Below, one piece after another: positions 53,524 to 64,000 of a stretch of DNA of 64,000 bases; positions within the stretch are counted from its first letter, which is position 1; the number at the start of each line of letters is the position of its first letter. Source of the stretch: Hybos culiciformis (lineage: Eukaryota; Arthropoda; Insecta; Diptera; Hybotidae); NCBI GenBank assembly GCA_964007475.1, contig OZ023273.1, positions 132,550,732 to 132,614,731 on the forward strand, written 5' to 3'. The notes beneath the pieces were generated by a model, which searched no databases, had not been told where the DNA came from, and saw nothing but the letters and a program-made list of their open reading frames with translations. Both the position numbers and the translations under genes were made by a program.

Positions 53524-56500
53524 AATTCTGGTATTATATGCATATTTGGGCTTACATTGCCACCATAATGATTATTTGGTGACATTAGAGTTGCGTTATT
53601 ATCGTATGGTGATGGAGAATTATATATTGTATATTGCGGTGATAATGGTTGTGGCGATGGGGATTGATGATCTTGAGGAATCCTGTATTGATTCGTAGTT
53701 GGTACAGCGTATGGATTTGGTGACAATTCTGGAAATAAAAGTGAATAAAACATATTATGTATATAATTATAAAATACTAAAACATACATGGAAATATGAT
53801 ATATTTAAGATGTTCTTAAAAAGCTAACACATTACATAAAGTAGATTTACAATTTTACATTAAACTGGCTTTATTTTCGAAGGTTCAGTTCAGTTTCATT
53901 TCAGGGGAATTATTGTGAACTACGACCGAACGCAAAAATTTTTTGAAATTATTTTGGGTAATTCAATGAATATGCATTTCTAGTTTCACAAGTGAATTTC
54001 GTTCCTGTCCAAATCATAAGTCACTATAAAAACAATGTACAGTCAAACTCGTTTGTCCGGGCTCAAAATTAAGAGAAAATTATTAATTTTTTTATTTCGG
54101 TTTTGCTAGGAACTGCTTAAAAAAAGTTATAGATAATTAAAATTAAATATACTTTAAAATTATTCTTACCATTCGGTTCTGTCTTTATGTTCCAATTTAA
54201 TGTCATTGCTGTTAAAAAGAAATTTTTTTTAGTTAATAGAAAATAATGTTTTAAATATATTTATTATAAAAAAAAAAAATATATATATATTTGAATATCA
54301 TATAAAAAAAATTAAAATTTAAAAAGGCATCTATTTTTTCTTTTGTTATTTTAAAAATTTTCTTTGCTATAGCTAATTTTAAAGTAGGAACATATCTACT
54401 GTTTTATAATTAAAAGCACTAAATGTACACACGGTACGCATAAAAAACATATAAAACATTAAATACAATTTATAAAACAAAATAATAATTTAGCTGACTC
54501 CTAAAAATAAAAAAAAAATTATTTTATAAAATAAGAATTAAACAATGAAAAACTACTTATATATTTATACAAAATAGATTTGGTACTGAAAATAAATTGT
54601 GATTGTATAATGGGTATAATAAAAATAAACCTAATAAAGCGATATATAATGCAAGCTCCACAACAAAATTTGCAATATTCAACCAAACTTGTTAAAACTT
54701 AAGCTATAAAAGAAACCAAAACATATCTTTGTTAATCCACAAAAAAAAAAAAAAAAAAAACCATACATATTCATTTCGAATTGAATTAATAAACTTTAGA
54801 GGTACCTACAGTTTTGTTGTTGTGTAATGGTTATATCATCCCAGTCAGTTTTATCTTTATTTTACACAAGTGTAAGGTTATAGCTATTATTTTTTGTCTT
54901 TCTTTAGATAAAGTTAATATGTATTTTCGATGTTTTGTATCCACTGCATTTTCATTTTTCACATCGGAGGTTCGACTTAAAAGATTCTCTTACAATTTAT
55001 GTAAAGTGAAAAGAGTTGAAGAAACAATTATTATTTGTTTCTGACTCTTATAAAATTAAATTAAATTTACTTTAGCGATGAATAAGATCATATTTTTAAA
55101 GAAATCATAATAATTAAAACTACAATTTTTTTTGTTATTATTCTAATGATTTAAATGTAATTCTATTTTTTTATCCAAAATAAATATTTTTTAATTTTAG
55201 AACAGAATCCTAATATTTCCTTTCAATTTTTATTGATAGGAATTCACAAATTTAAATACAAAACTTTTTTATTTTTTTAAAAGCTTCTCGTTTGTTCGAT
55301 TCTTATCAAACTTCAAACATTATTAAAAAAAACAATATTTTTTATCAATTTAAGGATAAAATACACATTTTAATGTTAATATTTTCATAATCAATAAAAT
55401 AATTATTAAAAACTTTATTCAAAATTTTATTTTATTTTTTAGGTATGTATTATTTTTATCCAAATCTTTAAATACAGAGTAAATTTATCTAGTCCAGTGT
55501 CCATTTAGTAATTTTCAATATTCAAATTTCAAAGTTCTATGTTTTACTATTTTTTTTGTTTTCAATTTCCCCCAAATTTCGAAAAAAAAAAAAAAAAATT
55601 ACCAAAAATGTTTCAAAAATCTCATCCTATTAGTTCAACTGGGGATGATAAGTTTTTTGTTAAGAAATTTTGAAACACTACAACGTGACGGCCGACCATT
55701 GTTCAAAGTAATTAGTGTCCAGTTTAATCATTATTCAAAATATTTAATCAAAAAATTTTCATTTTAATTTTTTTAGATATTCTTTGTCTTATGATAGAGA
55801 TTGTTATTTTATAAATGAAGTCTAAGATTTAAAATACCTATGCCAACACTTCAACTGATGAGATGTTAAAGTTTTACATTTTTGCAAAGAAAAGTTAATC
55901 TAAAATAAAATTCCAGGTATATTTTCATTTTATTTTAAGAACACCTTAAATTTTTAAGGCTATTTGACACTAATTTTTTTTGTTCTAAATAATCCTCATT
56001 ACAGTGGAATACATAAATTATTGAAAATGTAGGAAGTTCGAATTAGAGTTTTTTTTAATGTGTGTAGGTATAAGTTTTATTAGTATATAAATATTTTGTA
56101 ACTTGAAATAACCTACCCATGTAACTACAATACTTGTTTTTGCTTTCAAAATTTGATAATTCGAAATTAGATTAGGAGTGATAGATTTATATTAGAAGAT
56201 CAACTTCTTAAAAAGAAATCGAAGTAAAAGTTTTATATTGAATATTTAATTATACTATTTAATTATACACTTCTTACAAATAATGAATGAACTATTTATT
56301 TTATAAAAAGCATAAATTTAACTACTAGGTTACAAATTTTTTACTACGGTCTGTGAAAAGGTTTATGAGAATTATGTAAAAAAAAATTTTTTTTCAAATA
56401 AACACCTCATAATGCCCTCAATCTGTATTAAATAGTACCTATATATTATGGATTTTATAAATATTTTAAAACTATTATAAAGAATTAATAATAATTTGAG

Positions 56501-59500
56501 CTAATAATAAATTTAGTTTATTTATACTAAATTATATGTAGGATATTTCTAATTTGTGCAATTTTATATCTATCCCTTTATTATAATATAATAATTCTAC
56601 AAATGAACATGATTTTCTGAAAGACTTTGTTTTCATGTTAAAACTAAATAATAATGATATCTATTGAACATCTCTTGGAGTATAAAAGGAAAGTTTAGTA
56701 ACGCTATTTCGCTTAACATTTCAACTTTTATGGAACTATTATGCAGCATTTTCTAGAATGCTTAAAAATATGTATTTATGATACCATTGGAGCGTAAAAC
56801 TTTTTTGGGAAATTTTGATATTTTATAAATAAAATAAGAATTGAGGTCGAATTTTTATGAAAGTTTGATTATTGTTATATTTTATACATACAGTAAATAT
56901 AATTTTTGACAACACCTCAAATTTAACTAAAATATTTATTAAATATATATAATACTATATATTTTTGAATATATGTATTATATCATTCTTTTGCTATGGA
57001 TTTGGAAATAATAAATATTTTTTTTTGCAAAATACCTAATTGTTTCTGGTTCTAGAAAAAGTATTTTTTCGGTAATTTTAATCATTAAATGTATTACTAA
57101 CGTAAGAATAAATATTATATTATTTATTGGTAACCCTTATTCCATATAATTAATTAGGTACATGTTCAAATTTAGCTATTAATGTGAAATTTAAGATTCA
57201 TATGAATAGCAATTTTAGATTATTTATTTTTATAAGTTTTAGAATTTTTATTACTTGGTAATTATTTGCTAAAATCTAGTTATAATATGTATATTTTTAA
57301 TTATTTGTCGCTGTGCATTTATTGTATTATGAACAAAAATAAGGAAAACATACATTTTAGATTTCAATGGACTTTAATTTGCTGCTTAATCAGTTTTCAT
57401 ATAAAGTTATTTCAAATAGCTTTGGGATTTATTCATATTTATTTCCCATCTTTTTTCTCAAATATTTGTCTTTTTATCATTATCTGTTGACAATAAAAGC
57501 TCCCTGCGATTTTAATATTTTTCATTTTTAATAAAACTGAATTTAATTTATTTTTGGCCTGAAAGTTCAGTCTCATTTTAAATTTTAACTTCTTTAAAAA
57601 AATTAGAATTGAAAATATACGTGGGTACTATAAAATAGATTTTGTACAACTAAATTGTTATTATTGTGTGAAATTCTGCAAAATTTCGTGCGTATATTTT
57701 TATTAAATAAATATTTCATTGTTTCTGAGTAAATTTTGAGTATTACCAATTGAAAGAGGAGCTTTTTATTTAATATTCCCAAGTAATGGAATATAAATAG
57801 TATAATAATTATTAACTATAAAGTGACAAAAATTCCAAAAAAAAAAACATTATAATATGTATTAAACCACCACCAAATTTAGACACCATTATTTATATAG
57901 TTTTTAAATGTATTGTGACCCAAAATAAATCAGAAATTAAAAGTCGAAACTTACAACCGTCTTGTAGTGGTTTTTGTTCCACATGTAAATTTTGTCTCTT
58001 TTGCTGTTGATGATAGTGTTCAAGTGTAACGCGTGGGTCACCATTTGTGTTTTTACGTTTTCTTTTAAGCACCTCTGGATCTAAAATGTAAAAATTATTT
58101 TATATTTTATTTAAGTTTTTAATATCGTTTTACATACTCCTATTTTAAGAATATTGTATAAATTAATCTAAATATATACTTTTTATAATAATTAAATAAG
58201 TATTTTGTTTTAAAGATTTGATGCACTTAAATGTAATTAATTTAAATTACATTTATTTTATAACTTAATATTAAATAATTTTAATTAATTTCATATATAT
58301 ATTGATATGTTATAATTTACAAATATACTACTTTATATTCTTAAAGAATATATTAAAACTTTTATAAAATGCATAAAAATCAGTTTAAGATAATTATTTT
58401 CAAATTCAAAGTATTCTAAAATATAAAATGTTTAAAATTTTATATCTTTCTCAAAAAAAAAAAAAAAATAGTTTATAGTTTGTTAATATTTTTTTGAGAC
58501 TATTGACATATTCTAAACATCAAACAATATTATTTTTATTGTATTTTTTTTTTGTTTTTGGTTTTATAAATAGGTACATTTTGAATTGATTATTTCGAGC
58601 ATTTCTTCAACTCAGTATAAAGAAACAAATTATTTGGTGCAATTCTACATTTTGTGAATGATATCCAATCTTGGAATGATCCAATCTAATTTTTGTGAAT
58701 GATATCCAAAAGTATTGTTATTGAATTCTTTTACAAAAAAATAAATAATGATCACATTTTTTAAGTATCGAAAAAATGCTTGGAATACCAATTTTTAGTA
58801 CTCTTCTCACAATTAAAGTTTGACAACATTTTCATAAAAAATAAAAAAAAATTTAATATAATTATAAATAAACAACATTATTATATTTAATCTTCTTTTT
58901 AACCAAAAATGTTGTTAATAAATATTTTTTTTTTTTTTTTAAAATAACAAATTTTTAATTCTGAAAAAAATTTCAGAATTATCAAAAAATCCAAATACAA
59001 ATTTTTTTTCTCATTTTCTCCCAAAAAACATATAAATTACCATTATATCAAAATTTTTTTTTTGTTAATAAAATAACTAATTTTGTTAATGTTAGACCAT
59101 TAGGATAGTGTTTCTCTTGATAAACATTATATGCTTTTAGGAGGAAATTACACATTAGTCTTTTAGACTCTTAAAGTATACAATGTTTTTTTTTTTTTTA
59201 AGTTTTGAGCTCTGTTTTTATCTCCACACAATAATGTTTTCTTAAAAATCGTCAGCCTATACAGTTTGCTTGACTTCTTCTGAATTTCCAAATTAATTGC
59301 GCAGAAAATCAATTTTTAATTTTTAGTTTTTCTTGTTTTGAATTGAAAATCTAACAACCTAAGGATGTACATGGCGGTTGAATTATTTTATTTTTCAAAA
59401 CTCATACAATGCTAATATCTTAATTACTTTGAAATCAGCCCACGTTCAAAATTTCAACAATTCATTTAATTCAAGAATAACAATCAACAGTAGTTTCTTT

Positions 59501-62500
59501 AATAAATTAATCATAATATGAATAATTCAAAATAACAATTATATTATTACTATTAACCATATTTTTTTTATTTATTTATATACTGTAGTCTTTTAGCAAC
59601 TTCAGCAGGAGTGAGTATTTCACCGTCATCAACTGGTGCATAATAACAAGATGTTTCATCAAATTCACTTGCGGTGGCTTGCGGAGCTATCGTTGTGTAG
59701 AGAGCAAAGTGTTCCGCTTCAGTTAAATCAACATTTGGATCGAGTTGAACGCCGAATTGCCCTTCGACAAGGTTTCGTAAGCTCTGTCGATCCGCAATTG
59801 CTATTAATTCCATATTACCATCTTGAATGGGTAAATCTGCGAGTTGCAAAGCGCTAACCGTTTTACGGTCTAAATTATTATTTAAAGTTAAAGTGCTAGC
59901 ATTTGAATAATGTTCGTTCACTGGTAAACTATTGTAACTGTCGCCTTTGAGAGGGATGTGAATTACATCAGCTGTAAGGTGAGGTCTTTTACCCGAAACA
60001 CTGCTAACGCTTCGTCCTACAGGTTTGCCAGTTTTTTTGTTAGTTGGCGAACGAGGTACAGAAATATTATTTGGTTGTAAAGACTTTAAGGAACGGAGTG
60101 AGGAACGATTGGGATCATTTAAAGAAAAGTGTTGAATACTTGGTTCGCGAGAGGGATCAGGACTTGTTTTTACAGATTGTGGACTACTAGGTGGTGATGA
60201 TGCGAGTCCATCAGTCATATTTAAATCTGTTTTGGATTTTCTTCTAGAGAATAGTTTTGCGAAAAAACCTTGCTTCTTTTGCTTGCCAGCAGGAGGAGCC
60301 GGTAATTTTTTTGTGGGCGGTGATTGTTCCGGTGTTTTCATAATAAAAATATTGGATTGGGGACGGGGTTGATTTATGGGTGTCGAATTCTGACTACGTG
60401 ATTTTCGGTCCATGGTATTAAAATTACTTGATTGAATTGCATTAGCGCTTAACGGTCGGTTTTCGTCTTGCTTTTTAACCCGCTTTGGAGGTAAGGGCGG
60501 AAGCACTTCTTGTTGATCACGCTTTAAAGTTTGAGTGCTTCCTGTTACCTCAATAATGGGCCCCGGAGGATTGATAATTATTTCAACCGAATCATAGTGC
60601 ATGTCCTCTTCAGGATGGGATGCCGGAGGGGTAGGTGGCAAAACAATTTGAACCGGATTTTTGAAAGCTTTTTGTAAACTTGTGTAAGTTGCAGTGTCAT
60701 CAAACTCAATATCCATCGGTTCACAAGTTTTCGGTAAACACTGTTCTAAACCAGCTAGTTCATTGGCAATCGTATTTTGAAATGTGTCACGTCTCAGTAC
60801 GTGATCAGTATAAATTTCGTCTAGTTCTGCTACTTGATCTAAAAGTTCATGTAATGTTTTATCTTCATCAGAAGTTAACAAAGTTGGACCTGCTGGGTTG
60901 CTAATAAGACTGTCAGTTCGTTCAAATTCGCTAGATTTAATCCATTCAGAGGTTTTTTCGTTAATTGGTGTTTGCTGAATTCCCATTTCTTTAACAATTT
61001 CATTTACAATTTCATCAACTTCACATTCAGATTGTTGCCTTTCTGAAATTGATGGATCTACCGCCATGGCAGTTGATGAATTATCAGTGAATGGTTTTTG
61101 TTCATCTGGTGTATCCAAATTTATAATATCGTTTGATGTTTCTTCATCAATAACATTATTTACAATATTACAAAAACCATTTTCACTTGGAGTTGATTTT
61201 GTTGTTGTTGTAATTGTTTGATCAGTAGAATTATCCTCAGACAAAATTGTTTGGAAAATAGTCATATCCGGTTTTGTTCTTAAATTTTTACATACTGACC
61301 AAAATGTTCGCCTACCTGAATCTAATGGAAGATAATCAAACGGTAATGGTTCACTTATTGCACCATCTGATGGACGTCTTAACTGAATGTTGACCTAAAA
61401 AAAGATTAAAAGAAATTTACATATGATGCATAAATTCAATATGTAATTCGAAATACGAAGAAAGGCGTTTAATACCACCAGAATAAATAATCAAAAACAA
61501 GAATTATAAAAAGAAATGAAAACAGATTGTTTCATTCAAGCACTGATCAAGTCTAATTTTATTCAGCAATGCTAGATATTTCAGCCATAAAATAATATTT
61601 TTTTAAAGTAATTTATTTACAAATTTACCTTAACTGGTTGGTCAATGTGTAACGTTCTATATTTTGGTGTTTTAAACTTAATGGCAGTTTGTTTATGCAC
61701 ATCTGAGTGTTGAAAATCACCATATGCTTCCCAAATAACATGTCCATCTTGTTCTTCAAAAAATCTAATTGATATGTCCTCTTTGGCTACCTAAAAAACA
61801 AGTCAGATAATCAGATAAATAAATTTTGTAAATACGGTTTTTATAAAACAAAATAAATACCTTTTCGCATAGTAAAATTATTTCTTTGCCACCGGCAACT
61901 GTGCTTGAACAACTGCATAAGGTACAAATAACTAAATCACACATTGCTTTTTTGTCATAAATAGGATCTGAGACGACCGGTGTTAAAGGTAATGTAAATC
62001 GACCACGCTTTTCACATTCCAAAAATACTTGAAAACATAAACGCACCGAATTTAAATCAATACTTGAGGGTTGATGTTTGTGTGCAAATCCAGCTGGAAT
62101 TATAAAACAAATATAAATATGAGAATATTCTTTTAATTATTTTTTTTAAAGTTAACCTACTTTTGAACGGATCAACACGTATTTCTTCGCGAGCTCTAAG
62201 TGCATTTTCAATATCCTTTTTCTTAACACATTGAATACCTAAATTACTAAATACTGCACGCATTGATTCTGGTTTTATTTCAACTGTACAAACACCCTTT
62301 TTACAACCGTCTTTACCAACTAAATTATGTGGATGTGGTCTATATGGTGGATCTTTAGTAACACATGAAACAACAACAACAGCAGGTCCCTTATATCCTT
62401 CAATTTCAATTGTAGGAAATGTTTTATTTTCTGGAGTACTATGAACACCCGGAATTGAACCGGCTGATCTGCCTTCACATTCATAACGAAATCTTAAAGC

Positions 62501-62686
62501 TTTTCCTGCTGGTTGTTCAATAATTTTCACTTGCACACTTTTGCGTATATTTTTTGGATCATTTGGTAATGGCGGCTGCAATGGTTGAGTCATATTGGTC
62601 GAATTATATCCGCTGTTTTGATATTGACTTATATTTGATGCAGCAGACGCGGTATTGCCTCCACCACTTGTACTGTTTGCAAACAT
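53061..62686 (-). CDS. dl: Dorsal-type NF-kB/Rel transcription factor, isoform A
   Basis: Rel-family activator of Toll signalling, held in the cytoplasm by Cactus. Minus-strand exons: 62727-62161, 62093-61861, 61790-61629, 61394-61316, 58080-57955, 54208-54170 and 53728-53061; phases agree. From MFANST (62686) this is 610 residues. The Rel homology region includes the DNA-recognition loop RFRYECEGRSAGS (65-77) and runs to about 330; RRPS is the conserved PKA-type site; the nuclear localisation signal KRKRK is at 339-343 in the exon after the A/B switch; IKTE at 383-386 fits the SUMO consensus, as known for fly Dorsal. The C-terminal exon is a Gln/Asn/Pro/Ser-rich activation domain with a 22-Gln run. 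The frame is open upstream of MFANST to the acceptor at 62728, so extra N-terminal residues from an upstream exon cannot be excluded. Confidence 0.9.
53457..53522 (-). repeat. Polyglutamine tract of Dorsal A, 22 codons (CAA/CAG)
   Basis: Twenty-two consecutive Gln codons, mixed CAA and CAG, lie in the activation domain between IIPEL and FQPQNF. The six CAACAG pairs at the N-terminal side look slippage-prone. Confidence 0.95.
54209..57954 (-). other. Dorsal intron, nothing recognised
   Basis: A 3.7-kb A/T-rich intron between the NLS exon and the 39-nt SUMO-motif exon. No coding exon, transposon end or RNA gene was recognised. Confidence 0.7.
59567..59576 (-). terminator. Poly(A) signals overlapping the Dorsal B stop codon
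   Basis: On the minus strand the last codons and stop read AAT AAA TAA followed by A, so two overlapping AATAAA hexamers straddle the end of the reading frame. A further downstream signal in the 1.5 kb before the next exon (58080) is also possible. Confidence 0.35.
59568..62686 (-). CDS. dl: Dorsal isoform B (intron-retained C-terminus)
   Basis: The exon starting at 61394 can be read straight through its splice donor (GTAGGC at 61315). The frame stays open for 1.75 kb to a stop at 59568, so exons 62727-62161, 62093-61861, 61790-61629 and 61394-59568 encode a 915-residue form from MFANST. After LPLDS the B form continues GRRTFWSVCKNLRTKPD into a long Ser/Thr/Pro-rich tail with a basic patch (FFAKLFSRRKSK) and a conserved-looking end (DDGEILTPAEVAKRLQYINK). 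It lacks the KRKRK signal, the SUMO motif and the polyQ domain of form A. Dorsal A/B alternatives of this type are known in flies and mosquitoes. Confidence 0.85.
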
Positions 62687-62727
62687 TCCGTTAGCTGTTG
62701 TCGGATCTGTATTTTGTATAACTTCAA

Positions 62728-64000
62728 CTGATTTTAAAGAAGAAAAAAAAATTTTTTATTTTTAATACACATCGTTAATATACTCGTAGTATGTAGTAAC
62801 ATTATAGTTATTAGTTTGTTGAATTTCAAAAAAAAATTAAGAATCTGAATTCTAAAACTTCGTAGAAGTTATAATTTTTAATTAATTAAAGATTTTTAAT
62901 TAATAGAAATTTTGCCCAGTTTTTGGCCGATACTGTATGTAGTTGTAGGTATATAATAAATCTAGATATCTCTCCAAGAGAAAATTATAAAAATAATTAA
63001 AACTTATATTTATAATAATAATTAATAGTTCTAATCAAATAATGAAATTTACACTTTTTTTCTGTATATGAATCATTAAGTCGACAAAATTAAGGAAAAT
63101 TGTCTCTCGGTTTTCGTATTTTATTTGTAATAACGATAAAAATAGAATTTTTTATTTCAAATTTGGGACATTAATATTTTATTCTTGGAATTGAGTATTT
63201 CTCCAAGTAAAATTGTCGTACTCATTAAAATTACACGAGTTGTAAAACAAAAGTCCAACTTACTTATTGTTCGTTAAAATTTTTTTTTTTAATCTATCGA
63301 CTTTTAAATTGTATTTAACTTTTTTTTTTTGGCAAAATTTAAAACTATACTAATTATAATAAAATAAACTTTGCTTTGTAATATGACGTGAACCCATGCA
63401 CCAAATAAATTAAACTGTAGAGAGCTTATTTTAAAATAATAAAAAAAAAAATGTTTTCCTGAAACAAAAACTAGCATATATTTATTTAATTTTATAAAAA
63501 TTATAAAAATAAAAGAGAAATAAAAATGTTTATGCTCAAAAAAAACATAGAAAAATAAAAAAGTGCTAAGTGTTTCAACAACACACGATTGTCGATCTCA
63601 CAAGAATTTCTTCAAATTGTAATTATATAGCGCCCCCGTCTTTTTCCGAACTCACTGTGAAATATATTCAAAAAGTTTAATTCACATCCCAATAGGATTC
63701 AATTCAATGAGTTCGAGAATAGGCTTATTAGTTACCGAGCTAACATTTTGTAATTTTATGAAGAGATTATTAAATTTTCAATATTAAAAATGTCTCACTG
63801 TAATGGTCAATGATCATCTATTTTGTACCTTCTCTTTAAGAACTGTAGTATTCAATTTTTTTTTTTAAGTTTTTGAAGCTCTAGGAAGGGTTGTATTTAA
63901 TATGTTATTCAAAGTGTATAGATTTCTTGTTCATTTTTTCATTCGAACCACGAAAATTTAGATATACATATATACATATATAATTATAATACCTGCCTAT
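62728..64000 (-). other. Dorsal upstream region / first intron
   Basis: Starts with the acceptor AAAATCAG before Dorsal exon 62727-62161, so at least one exon lies upstream. A strong minus-strand donor, CAATAA then GTAAGT, near 63265 could end an untranslated exon. A GC-richer TATA-like spot (GGGGGCGCTATATAATTA read on the minus strand, about 63622-63640) is a possible core promoter. No coding first exon could be identified. Confidence 0.35.

Noticed and set aside
53417..53698. Plus-strand ORF with long Val/Ala runs
   Set aside because: Complement of the Dorsal polyglutamine tract read in another frame.
54035..54075. CAGTCAAACTCGTTTGTCCGG, resembling a pogo/Tigger-type transposon end
   Set aside because: No inverted partner was found in the following few kilobases; a single end-like motif is not enough.
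58651..58709. Direct repeat TTTGTGAATGATATCCAA, 41 bp apart, in a Dorsal intron
   Set aside because: A simple local duplication without further structure.

Overview
The window is a piece of an animal nuclear genome, very probably an insect. It is extremely A/T-rich, the genes are split by GT-AG introns, long gene-poor stretches carry short inverted-repeat transposons, and the predicted proteins are clear insect-type orthologues (a Dorsal-type NF-kB factor with A and B forms, and a Rushhour/PLEKHF protein). The sequence does not let me name the order. No rRNA, tRNA, CRISPR or bacterial-type operon was seen.

Six protein-coding genes were assembled exon by exon, with splice phases checked. From left to right: (1) an otubain-type deubiquitinase on the minus strand, cut by the left edge; (2) HECTD1, a giant HECT E3 ubiquitin ligase on the plus strand, 13 coding exons over about 15 kb, divergent from OTUB1; (3) cytosolic malate dehydrogenase MDH1, plus strand; (4) the PH+FYVE endosomal protein Rushhour/PLEKHF, minus strand, convergent with MDH1; (5) UBR7, a UBR-box/PHD E3, plus strand, with a large decapeptide repeat, divergent from PLEKHF; (6) Dorsal, minus strand, convergent with UBR7, with the two 3' ends of the classical A and B isoforms both visible. 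Three of the six genes act in ubiquitin signalling, but nothing in the sequence says they are co-regulated.

The non-coding part is mostly intron. The stretch from 3.0 to 16.6 kb is 5' leader/intron space of HECTD1. The 31.6-36.0 kb spacer between HECTD1 and MDH1 is a transposon cluster: two related elements with 8-bp target duplications, one enclosing an inner inverted-repeat element with a THAP zinc-finger relic, plus a TTA-flanked MITE. Related TTA/TAA-flanked MITEs lie at 2.6 and 46.6 kb, a TTAA-flanked (piggyBac-like) MITE at 13.6 kb, and several foldback repeats elsewhere.

The most interesting points are: a coding-looking terminal exon in a HECTD1 intron that would make a short ligase-less isoform; a UGA-C stop in MDH1 followed by a 10-codon extension ending in a PTS1-like tripeptide; 19 in-frame copies of a 10-residue unit with 90-nt higher-order structure in UBR7; and the Dorsal A/B switch around a weak 5' splice site.
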